From Planctomycetota bacterium (GTDB lineage Bacteria; Planctomycetota; UBA1135; GCA-002686595): a DNA stretch of 8,454 nucleotides. The position numbers and the translations under genes were made by a program. Location: the NCBI GenBank assembly GCA_029259675.1, contig JAJDES010000305.1, positions 1-8,454 of the forward strand. Direction: 5' to 3'. Below the pieces are notes generated by a model. It was not told where the DNA came from, made no database searches, and saw only the letters and a program-made list of their open reading frames with translations. Below are positions 1 through 8,454 of the stretch, piece after piece. Each line of letters opens with the position of its first letter. The first letter of the stretch is position 1.

Positions 1-360
1 ATGCTCTATCGCTGTTTGGTCACCGGCGAGTACCTAACAGCCTGTTGCCGCGAAAGCGATGCCCCCGCACTTGCACTTGAAAGTGCACTTTGCTGCGAAG
101 ACCCCAAAGTGGATTCGCAATCGCTTCCGGAGCAAGCGGCGAACACCGAGTGCGATTGTTGCGAAGTGCTTTTCGAAGAGGGCCAAAATCGTGAAGCGAC
201 CCAACCGTCCAGCGATTTGCAACTCGCGCAATCTCAGATGTGTTGGCTCGCGATGCCCTTGCCACAAGCTCGAGCCTTGCGCACGAGCGCAAGTAGTCCT
301 CGCCTAAGAGCACCCCCAAAGCAGCCACTCTTCCTGCTGTTCGAGTCTTTCCGCGCCTGA
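1..360 (+). CDS. Small Cys-rich protein of a metal-efflux operon, function unknown
   Basis: This reads as 119 residues from the ATG at base 1 to the TGA at 358-360. The window begins exactly at this ATG, so a start further upstream cannot be excluded and no ribosome binding site can be seen. There are nine cysteines (5, 15, 16, 31, 32, 51, 53, 54, 81), including three Cys-Cys doublets and a C-D-C-C cluster at 51-54. The C-terminal half is Pro/Ala/Arg-rich and ends in a short hydrophobic stretch (PLFLLFESF). No signal peptide or transmembrane segment is obvious. I do not recognise a named family. From memory, small proteins with a Cys-rich N-terminus and a 'PPLFLxx' type tail occur beside RND metal pumps in Deltaproteobacteria-like genomes. 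Position upstream of the czcCBA-like genes suggests a thiol-based metal-binding accessory role, which is inference. The opposite-strand reading frames here look like shadows. Confidence 0.62.
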   Translation: MLYRCLVTGEYLTACCRESDAPALALESALCCEDPKVDSQSLPEQAANTECDCCEVLFEEGQNREATQPSSDLQLAQSQMCWLAMPLPQARALRTSASSPRLRAPPKQPLFLLFESFRA

Positions 361-383
361 ATTCTATCCGGTTGAGTTAGTGC

Positions 384-403
384 GTCCGCAATGTCTTGCG
401 GAC
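384..403. other. Perfect 8-bp inverted repeat (hairpin or operator candidate)
   Basis: The arms GTCCGCAA (384-391) and TTGCGGAC (396-403) are exact reverse complements separated by the four bases TGTC. The repeat lies 23 nt after the stop of the small Cys-rich gene and 41 nt before the preferred start of the outer-membrane factor gene. No T-tract follows, so it is not a canonical intrinsic terminator. It could be an mRNA processing or stabilising hairpin between two genes of one transcript, or a dyad for a dimeric regulator. I found no convincing -35/-10 pair framing it. The structure is seen directly; its role is not known. Confidence 0.5.
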
Positions 404-435
404 CGAGCCCTTGGTTTGGCTTCGTCACTCTCATC

Positions 436-444
436 AGGATAGGA
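436..444 (+). promoter_or_regulatory. Candidate ribosome binding site for the outer-membrane factor gene
   Basis: The purine-rich stretch AGGATAGGA ends directly before the ATG at 445, and its first AGGA lies 5 nt from that codon. It supports 445 over the in-frame ATGs at 391 and 532, neither of which has a visible Shine-Dalgarno sequence. Confidence 0.45.
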
Positions 445-1914
445 ATGAGCCTTCAATTATTTTTTGTGGCCCCAAGCCGCCCCGCTCCAACGGAAGCGGG
501 CGCAGGCGTTGCCTCAAGCGCAGTCCAACGAATGTTCCACTCCGTCTGGAACTTCCCGGTTGCACTCCTGCTTGTTCTCAGTGCGTGCCAATCGATTAAT
601 TCCGATCCCGCTTACGATCGAGCAGTGAGTGAAATCCGGGCGGTGACCGGTGCGAAGAGCGTTTTCCATCCCGGTCTCGCTCCCACTGCAACGCGCGAAC
701 GCGTGGCCGAAATCTTAACGGGTGGTCTCGACCTATCGGAAGCCGTTGAACTCGGCTTGCTGAACAACCTCGCCTTTCGAGCTTCATTCCACAATGTCGG
801 CATGGCCCACGCCGATCGGGTGCAAGCCGGCCTGCTTTCGAACCCATCCCTGATTGCTGCGCTCCGCTTTCCATCGGCGGGAGGCTCAGCCGAGTTTGAA
901 GGAAGGCTCTTCGGCAACCTGCTCGACATCTGGCAAGTTCCGAGGCGAGAACGTGTCGCTGAAAGTGCTTTGCAGCGGCGCGTGCTCGAGCTCGCACATC
1001 AAGCATCGTTGCTTGCCGGCGAAATCCGCGTTGCCTACGTTGAGGCCACAACGTCGGACCGATTGCATACGATTGCGCAGGAAAACCTGCAATCGGCCAG
1101 GCGGCTGCTTGAGCTTACAGAGGCGCGCCTTGAGGCTTCAGCTGGTACGAGCATTGACGTGAACTTGGCTCGCTTGGAGTTCCTCGATTCCAAAATTGCG
1201 CTCCGAGATGCGGAACTCGCGGCCGGCGAAGCGAGCCGAACGCTATTGGGCCTGCTTGGTTTCGGGCCACACGAGGTAGGTATTCGTCTTGTGGAACTTT
1301 GGAATGAAGATCCCCCCAAACTTCCTTCGCAAGCCGAGCTCGAGCGGCTCGCTCTGACACGCCGGCTCGATCTGCGCGCTGCAAAAGAAGCCGTGCAACA
1401 GGCCGCTGCGGAAGTGGAGCGGCAACGCGGGTTGTTTGCGCGCAGCATCGACGTCGGCTTGGCGGCGGAGAAGGAAGGTGATTGGAGTTTGGGTCCGGGG
1501 GTTCGAATCGAGCTGCCTGTGTTCGACCAGAACCAAGCACAGGTGGCCAAAGCGCTCGAAGCCCTGCAACAGTGCGAAGCGCTACTCGCAGCCATGCAGC
1601 TCTCGGCAAGGCAAGAAGTGAACTCCGCCTGGGCGCACGCCCAAGCGAGTTGGGATGCCCTCGAAATCTACCGGGACGAGCTTCTGCCGAACTCTGAAGC
1701 AACGCTTACTCAGGCACGCGAAAGCTACGAGCTTGGCAAAACGACTCTGCTTCCCGCGCTGGAAGCTCAACGTCAACTCCTAACGGCACGCAGTGCCTAC
1801 GCGCTGCGACAGTTCCAAGCGGCCACTGCGCTTTCGGATCTTGAGCGTGCAACGGGCACACCACGCGAAACACTCCTCACCGAACAATTCGAACAAGAGG
1901 AACGCCAACTATGA
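445..1914 (+). CDS. czcC: CzcC/TolC-type outer-membrane factor of an RND metal pump
   Basis: This is the outer-membrane channel component of a tripartite efflux pump, here 489 residues. It carries two OEP-type repeats: the first begins with an L-D-L-S-E-A-V-E-L-G-L-L-N-N type helix (coded near 727-771) followed by the A-G-L-L-S-N-P-S-L turn, and the second contains E-L-P-V-F-D-Q-N-Q-A-Q (about 1510-1545) and the closing Y-E-L-G-K-T-T-L-L-P-A-L-E-A motif (about 1726-1770). Long Ala/Leu/Glu/Arg-rich helices match the periplasmic coiled-coil barrel. The start is uncertain. The ATG at 445 has a Shine-Dalgarno-like AGGATAGGA. The ATG at 532 would give a compact lipoprotein signal (MFHSVWNFPVALLLVLSAC, lipobox L-S-A-C, Cys at 586-588) but has no ribosome binding site and no basic residue in its n-region. 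A 460-residue product from 532 is closer to the usual family length. The stop overlaps the next start by 4 nt (ATGA), so the two are probably translationally coupled. The metal is not determinable from this subunit. Confidence 0.9.
   Translation: MSLQLFFVAPSRPAPTEAGAGVASSAVQRMFHSVWNFPVALLLVLSACQSINSDPAYDRAVSEIRAVTGAKSVFHPGLAPTATRERVAEILTGGLDLSEAVELGLLNNLAFRASFHNVGMAHADRVQAGLLSNPSLIAALRFPSAGGSAEFEGRLFGNLLDIWQVPRRERVAESALQRRVLELAHQASLLAGEIRVAYVEATTSDRLHTIAQENLQSARRLLELTEARLEASAGTSIDVNLARLEFLDSKIALRDAELAAGEASRTLLGLLGFGPHEVGIRLVELWNEDPPKLPSQAELERLALTRRLDLRAAKEAVQQAAAEVERQRGLFARSIDVGLAAEKEGDWSLGPGVRIELPVFDQNQAQVAKALEALQQCEALLAAMQLSARQEVNSAWAHAQASWDALEIYRDELLPNSEATLTQARESYELGKTTLLPALEAQRQLLTARSAYALRQFQAATALSDLERATGTPRETLLTEQFEQEERQL
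1896..1902 (+). promoter_or_regulatory. Ribosome binding site of the adaptor gene
   Basis: AGAGGAA lies 8 nt before the ATG at 1911, inside the 3' end of the outer-membrane factor gene. It fixes the adaptor start at the ATGA overlap and supports coupled translation of the two genes. Confidence 0.7.
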
Positions 1915-3707
1915 AGGCACGAATACTCATCGCTACGACCCTCGCGCTGCTGAGCACAAGCATCGCTCTAACCGGTTGCGGCGGTCCATCAGAGGACGCT
2001 TCATCATCTAAGACGGCCCCTGCGGCCGCACTCTGCGCCCCGCACAGCATTTTGAATTGCCCTAGTTGCAATCCAGAAATCGTCGACTCGATGGGTTTTT
2101 GCGCTGAGCACGGTGTACCAGAAGCGATATGCACAAAATGCCGTTCCGATCTCGAAGCCATGTATCGGGCCGAGAATGACTGGTGCGGCGGGCACAATCT
2201 CCCGGAATCGCAGTGCGAAGCTTGCAACCCAGGTGTCCTCGACAAGTGGAAGCACATGGGAGAGCAGCAAACCCAATCGTCCGCATCCGATCCATGCACT
2301 GACCACCAAATTCAAAACTGTCCCTTCTGCTCGCCCGAGGTCATGGACTTGATGGGTTTTTGTGGCGGCCACGGAGTGCCCGAAGCGGTTTGTACGCAAT
2401 GCCGAACCGACCTCGAACAGGCTTTTCGCAGCGAAGGCGATTGGTGCGAAGCCCACGGACTTCCGGAATCCCATTGCGAAACGTGCAATCCAAGTGCACT
2501 GGATTCATATAAGTCTTCACAGATGGCTCCCAGCCCAAAAGAAGAAGAGCCGGCCGTTGCAGTCTTTACCGTCAACACCCCGCGCGCGCGATCGTTTCCG
2601 TCGCTGACTTGCTCCACAGATTCAAGCGTCATCCGGCTCGCCAGCGCAAATGTTGCCGAGAGAGTCGGGGTGCACATAGAAGAAGTACAACGCGGCAAGC
2701 TGCGCAAGACGCTCGAGGCCCCCGCTACGGTTGAGTACGACTCCCGAGCCTACGCTCGGCTCGCACCCCGCGCGGCCGGAATCGTTGTCGAAGTCCGGCG
2801 CAACCTCGGCGACAAAGTCGAAGCTGGAGATGTTCTAATCGTTCTGGACGCTGCAGCATTGGGAGCGGCCAAGTCTGAATTGCTGCAGGCTGCGGCGCGC
2901 GTCGACCTTTGGGAGAAGAACAGCCAACGGGAAAGAGCGCTGCTAGAAAAGGGACTGTCGACCGAAAAGGACACGCTCCTAGCGGAATCGGAGCTTGTCG
3001 AGAGTCGCATTGATCTGGCCTCGGCGAAGCAGCGTTTGGCAAACCTCGGACTCAGCTCTCAACAGATAGAAGTCGTCGCTGAAGAGGGAGATTCCACTTC
3101 GCTGCTGAGCATCGCAGCACCCTTTGCGGGCTTTGTGGTTGGTCTGAGTACCGTGCTCGGCGAAGTCGCCTCACCTGAGCAATCAATCATCAGCGTGGCG
3201 GATACCTCGCGCATGTGGGTCATCCTCGATGTTGACCAGACGCAAATCCGGCTTGTGAAGCGCGGGCAGCCCGTATTGCTCACAGCAGAGGGCTGGAGCG
3301 GTGAAACGCACGCCGGCCACATCACCTGGCTGAGCAGTGAAGTCGATCGAAAGACGCGCACGGTAAAAGTGCGCGCGGAGTTCGCAAACCCCGGTGGCAT
3401 GCTTCGTGCGCAAAGCTTCGGCACGGCCCGAATTGTGACTCGGGATGATGAAGAAGTTGTGCTCGTTCCCAAGGACGCCGTGCAGTGGGAAGGCTGCTGC
3501 AATGTGGCGTTCGAGCAAAAATCCCCGACCGAATTCGTGCCTCGAAAACTGCGCCTGGGCTACGACGCCGGTGATCACTTCGAAGTTCTCAGCGGCCTGT
3601 CCGGCGGAGAGAGCGTGGTTACCCAAGGCAGCTTCATTCTAAAAACCGAGTTGCGCAAGGGCAGCATCGGTGCCGGATGTTGCGAAGTGGAATATCTGGA
3701 CAAGTAG
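1911..3707 (+). CDS. czcB: CzcB-type periplasmic adaptor (membrane fusion protein) with duplicated Cys/His-rich N-terminal domain
   Basis: The 598-residue adaptor should link the inner-membrane RND pump to the outer-membrane channel. It begins with a clear lipoprotein signal (K2, R4, hydrophobic core, lipobox L-T-G-C with Cys23). Residues 42-107 and 129-194 are two copies of a Cys/His-rich unit (see the repeat entry). A linker leads to the adaptor core from about 240: a lipoyl-like half (A-P-R-A-A-G-I-V-V-E-V, about 285-295), an alpha-hairpin at about 315-380, the second lipoyl half (A-P-F-A-G-F-V, 403-409), a beta-barrel (about 430-510) and a membrane-proximal domain ending in G-S-F-I-L-K-T-E-L-R-K-G-S-I-G-A-G-C-C. 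Cys-Cys doublets occur at 529-530 and 590-591. The protein has 24 cysteines in total, far more than classical CzcB or CusB, and is longer because of the roughly 220-residue extension. Family assignment rests on the core and neighbours; metal capture by the extension is inference. Confidence 0.93.
   Translation: MKARILIATTLALLSTSIALTGCGGPSEDASSSKTAPAAALCAPHSILNCPSCNPEIVDSMGFCAEHGVPEAICTKCRSDLEAMYRAENDWCGGHNLPESQCEACNPGVLDKWKHMGEQQTQSSASDPCTDHQIQNCPFCSPEVMDLMGFCGGHGVPEAVCTQCRTDLEQAFRSEGDWCEAHGLPESHCETCNPSALDSYKSSQMAPSPKEEEPAVAVFTVNTPRARSFPSLTCSTDSSVIRLASANVAERVGVHIEEVQRGKLRKTLEAPATVEYDSRAYARLAPRAAGIVVEVRRNLGDKVEAGDVLIVLDAAALGAAKSELLQAAARVDLWEKNSQRERALLEKGLSTEKDTLLAESELVESRIDLASAKQRLANLGLSSQQIEVVAEEGDSTSLLSIAAPFAGFVVGLSTVLGEVASPEQSIISVADTSRMWVILDVDQTQIRLVKRGQPVLLTAEGWSGETHAGHITWLSSEVDRKTRTVKVRAEFANPGGMLRAQSFGTARIVTRDDEEVVLVPKDAVQWEGCCNVAFEQKSPTEFVPRKLRLGYDAGDHFEVLSGLSGGESVVTQGSFILKTELRKGSIGAGCCEVEYLDK
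2034..2492 (+). repeat. Tandem in-frame duplication encoding two Cys/His-rich metal-binding-like units
   Basis: Unit 1 is at 2034-2231 (residues 42-107) and unit 2 at 2295-2492 (residues 129-194), offset by exactly 261 nt (87 codons). By hand alignment 42 of 66 residues are identical with no gaps. Every Cys and His ligand position is conserved. Each unit has three C-x2-H...C-x2-C modules. In unit 1 these are C42/H45/C50/C53, C64/H67/C74/C77 and C92/H95/C102/C105. In unit 2 they are C129/H132/C137/C140, C151/H154/C161/C164 and C179/H182/C189/C192. The second and third modules share the pattern C-x2-H-x-[VL]-P-E-[AS]-x-C-x2-C, which suggests an older internal duplication as well. Synonymous differences are numerous, so the 261-nt duplication is not recent. 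Confidence 0.9.
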
Positions 3708-3722
3708 CGGGGCACCATTCAC

Positions 3723-6812
<3,090 letters not shown>

Positions 6813-6962
6813 CCCCAACTTCGTCTGTCAACGGCTCTCGAAGTCAGCAAACTGAATACGGCTAGGCCGCTGCCGGCCGCTCATTCTTCCTCCCACAACA
6901 AACTCCTCCCGTGAAGGCAACCAAGCAGTTGGCTTAGTATTTCCAGCCTGCGAGGCGAAAGC
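6813..6962. other. 150-nt gap between czcA and the CDF gene, with small GC dyads
   Basis: No reading frame of note is present. Two overlapping short dyads share one arm: CGGC/GCCG at 6859-6862 and 6866-6869, and GGCCG/CGGCC at 6865-6869 and 6874-6878. They are followed by a mildly T-rich stretch (TCATTCTTCCTC). This is at best a weak terminator for the pump operon. TAGTAT at 6935-6940 resembles a -10 box but has no good -35 partner 17 nt upstream. A separate promoter for the CDF gene is therefore possible but unproven. Confidence 0.3.
6952..6955 (+). promoter_or_regulatory. Ribosome binding site of the CDF gene
   Basis: GAGG lies 7 nt before the ATG at 6963 and supports that start. Confidence 0.55.
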
Positions 6963-7877
6963 ATGCAATCCGACAATATCCAGAGCTGGCAGCACAAGCA
7001 CACCTTTGGCCAAGATGCCAAACGACCGGGGGAGTCCCGGACTTTGCTGGTCATCGCTCTCACGGCGGCGATGATGGTCATCGAAATCGGGGCGGGACTG
7101 GCCTTCGGCTCCATGGCTCTGCTCGCGGACGGTCTGCACATGGGCTCGCACACCGCCGCGTTGACCATCACCGCCTTCGCGTACATTTACACCCGCCGGC
7201 ACGCCACGGACGAGCGCTTTAGCTTCGGCGCGGGCAAGGTCAACGCATTGGCCGGCTTCACGGGCGCACTTCTATTGGCGCTATTCGCACTGATGATGAC
7301 GTGGGAGAGCGTGGGAAGAATGTTGTCGCCCGTTGGAATCGCGTTCAATCAAGCGATTGCTGTGGCGGTTGTCGGATTGGTAGTTAACGGCCTGTCGCTT
7401 GCACTCTTGGGGCATCATCACGGTGAAGGCGATCACAACCATCACCACCACGACCACAATCTGCGCGCGGCTTACCTGCACGTCCTGGCTGACGCCCTGA
7501 CTTCCTTCTTGGCGATCTTCGCGCTTTTGGCCGGCAAGTACTTCGGACTCGTATGGATGGATCCGCTCATGGGGATCGTCGGCGCCGTTCTGGTGGCACG
7601 TTGGTCCATGGGACTGCTGCGTACAACGAGCGGTGTACTCTTGGACCGGCAGGCTCCCGCGGGAATTAGAGACACCATTCGCAACGCCGTCGAGCAAGAC
7701 TCCGACGCGGAAGTTGCCGATCTACACGTGTGGTCGGTCGGTCCGGGCATCAACTCAGCCATACTTTCCGTCGTAACGAGCCGCCCCCACCCCCCCGAGC
7801 ACTACAAACAATTGTTGCCGCAGCATGCCAAGCTCGTCCATTGCACGGTCGAAGTGCACGAACGCAAACAATTGTGA
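6963..7877 (+). CDS. dmeF: DmeF-type cation diffusion facilitator (Co/Ni/Zn-type exporter)
   Basis: The 304-residue CDF antiporter moves divalent metal from cytoplasm to periplasm. It has six predicted membrane segments (about 27-45, 48-73, 98-116, 128-149, 169-190, 195-212) and a cytoplasmic C-terminal domain from about 230 (A-D-L-H-V-W-S-V-G-P-G). The TM2 site reads D-G-L-H-M-G-S-H (H59, H63) instead of the usual H-x3-D. TM5 reads Y-L-H-V-L-A-D-A-L-T-S (H173, D177). The H-N-L-R-A-A-Y-L-H-V-L-A-D-A-L-T-S context and R-F-S-F-G-A-G-K-V-N segment are those I associate with DmeF. Between TM4 and TM5 lies a His-rich cytoplasmic loop (151-165) with ten His in fifteen residues, typical of metal-loading loops. 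DmeF proteins are known mainly for Co and Ni tolerance. No DmeR/RcnR-like regulator is adjacent. It lies 150 nt behind the pump genes in the same direction and could be co-transcribed or separately controlled. Confidence 0.92.
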   Translation: MQSDNIQSWQHKHTFGQDAKRPGESRTLLVIALTAAMMVIEIGAGLAFGSMALLADGLHMGSHTAALTITAFAYIYTRRHATDERFSFGAGKVNALAGFTGALLLALFALMMTWESVGRMLSPVGIAFNQAIAVAVVGLVVNGLSLALLGHHHGEGDHNHHHHDHNLRAAYLHVLADALTSFLAIFALLAGKYFGLVWMDPLMGIVGAVLVARWSMGLLRTTSGVLLDRQAPAGIRDTIRNAVEQDSDAEVADLHVWSVGPGINSAILSVVTSRPHPPEHYKQLLPQHAKLVHCTVEVHERKQL

Positions 7878-7891
7878 GCAGACCGCAGTGG

Positions 7892-8454
7892 TCAACGGAC
7901 CCTGAGTCGCCGCTCCTGCACAATGGCGAAGAGGGTCGGTACGACGAACATAGTGATCAGTTCGATGGCCATTCCTCCAAAGGAGGGAATCGCCATCGGG
8001 AGCATGACATCCGCACCTCGACCTTTGGAAGTTAGAACGGGCAAGAGTGCCAGGATCGTAGTGGCAGTTGTCATCAAGCAGGGCCTGCAACGCCGCTTCC
8101 CCGCTGCCACAACCGCTTCTCGCACCTGCGAAACGGTGCCCGGAGCACGTTTCTCAAACGATTGCTTCAGATAGGTTGCCATGACAACACCGTCATCGGT
8201 CGCAATCCCGAAGAGCGCTAGGAATCCGACCCAAACAGCCACGCTTAGATTGAGAGGAGCAACCTGGAATAGGTCTCTCATGTTCACACCGAACATCTCG
8301 AAATCGAGGAACCATGGGGTGCTGTAGAGCCAGACCATGATGAATCCCCCAGACCAAGCGACGAATACTCCGCTGAACACCATCAGTGTTGTGGAAACCG
8401 CTTTGAACTGGAAATAGAGGATCATGAAGATCAGGAACAGCGCCAGCGGGAGCA
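7892..8454 (-). CDS. C-terminal part of a second heavy-metal RND transporter (CusA/SilA-like), cut by the window end
   Basis: The frame is open from the window edge (first full codon at 8452) to a TGA at 7892-7894, giving 186 visible residues. The ATG at 8423-8425 is internal: upstream residues L-P-L-A-L-F-L-I-F continue a membrane helix directly. The visible part corresponds to TM8-TM12 of an HME-RND pump, including V-F-G-V-N-M-R-D-L-F-Q type sequence, N-L-S-V-A-V-W-V-G-F, G-I-A-T-D-D-G-V-V-M-A-T-Y-L, R-P-C-L-M-T-T-A-T-T and P-M-A-I-P-S-F-G-G-M. It has an extra loop between TM10 and TM11 that the pump at 3723-6812 lacks, so it belongs to a different HME-RND subgroup and is not a recent duplicate. 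The family resembles CusA/SilA-like permeases, but the metal-determining Met and TM4 residues lie outside the window. It converges on the CDF gene with 14 nt between the stop codons. Confidence 0.9.
   Translation of the reverse strand, partial: LPLALFLIFMILYFQFKAVSTTLMVFSGVFVAWSGGFIMVWLYSTPWFLDFEMFGVNMRDLFQVAPLNLSVAVWVGFLALFGIATDDGVVMATYLKQSFEKRAPGTVSQVREAVVAAGKRRCRPCLMTTATTILALLPVLTSKGRGADVMLPMAIPSFGGMAIELITMFVVPTLFAIVQERRLRVR

Noticed and set aside
361..444. A sigma70-type promoter in the gap before the outer-membrane factor gene (TTGAGT at 372-377)
   Set aside because: No acceptable -10 box lies 16-18 nt downstream, so I do not call a promoter.
391..444. ATG at 391 as the start of the outer-membrane factor gene
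   Set aside because: It lies inside the hairpin 384-403, has no ribosome binding site, and the added residues resemble neither a signal peptide nor the family.
596..1702. Long - strand open frames (596-1051, 1035-1595, 1115-1702) opposite the outer-membrane factor gene
   Set aside because: They have Arg/Ser/Ala-rich low-complexity translations with no recognisable motif. The + strand frame carries clear OEP motifs throughout, so these are shadows of a GC-rich gene.
7784..7797. C-rich tract (five C, A, seven C) near the end of the CDF gene as a phase-variation or frameshift site
   Set aside because: The frame is intact through it and encodes the expected H-P-P-E-H-Y-K segment of the C-terminal domain. 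A single short C7 run is not enough evidence for slippage control.
8423..8425. ATG at 8425 (- strand) as the start of a short separate membrane protein
   Set aside because: The frame stays open to the window edge, and the upstream residues continue the same membrane helix of an RND pump, so this Met is internal.

Overview
This window is a heavy-metal efflux locus. It holds six protein genes, five on the + strand and one incomplete gene on the - strand. I see no tRNA, rRNA, CRISPR array, transposase or phage gene. The base composition is moderately GC-rich (high 50s percent by eye). The style is that of a Gram-negative bacterium with an outer membrane: TolC-type protein, lipoprotein signal peptides and a tripartite RND pump. 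The Cys/His-rich adaptor with its 'GSIGAGCC' tail and the small Cys-doublet protein recall loci I associate with Deltaproteobacteria/Myxococcota-like lineages and Planctomycetota. That placement comes from memory of family style and is weak.

Layout: (1) 1-360, a small Cys-rich protein with Cys-Cys doublets. (2) 361-444, a short gap with a perfect 8-bp hairpin. (3) 445-1914, a CzcC/TolC-type outer-membrane factor, probably a lipoprotein. (4) 1911-3707, a CzcB-type periplasmic adaptor, overlapping the previous gene by 4 nt, with a large N-terminal extension made of two tandem copies of a Cys/His-rich unit. (5) 3723-6812, a full-length CzcA-type heavy-metal RND transporter. (6) 6813-6962, a 150-nt gap. 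(7) 6963-7877, a DmeF-type cation diffusion facilitator. (8) 7892 to the window edge on the - strand, the C-terminal third of a transmembrane domain from a second heavy-metal RND transporter of a different (CusA/SilA-like) subfamily.

Working together: the CDF protein would move divalent metal from cytoplasm to periplasm. The CzcCBA-like tripartite pump would carry it from the periplasm (and possibly the cytoplasm) across the outer membrane. The adaptor's predicted six C-x2-H...C-x2-C modules would capture or sense metal in the periplasm, and the small Cys-rich protein may be an accessory thiol metal binder. No metal-responsive regulator is inside the window. The point most worth following is the duplicated Cys/His domain of the adaptor and its relation to the Cys-Cys motifs elsewhere in the operon.
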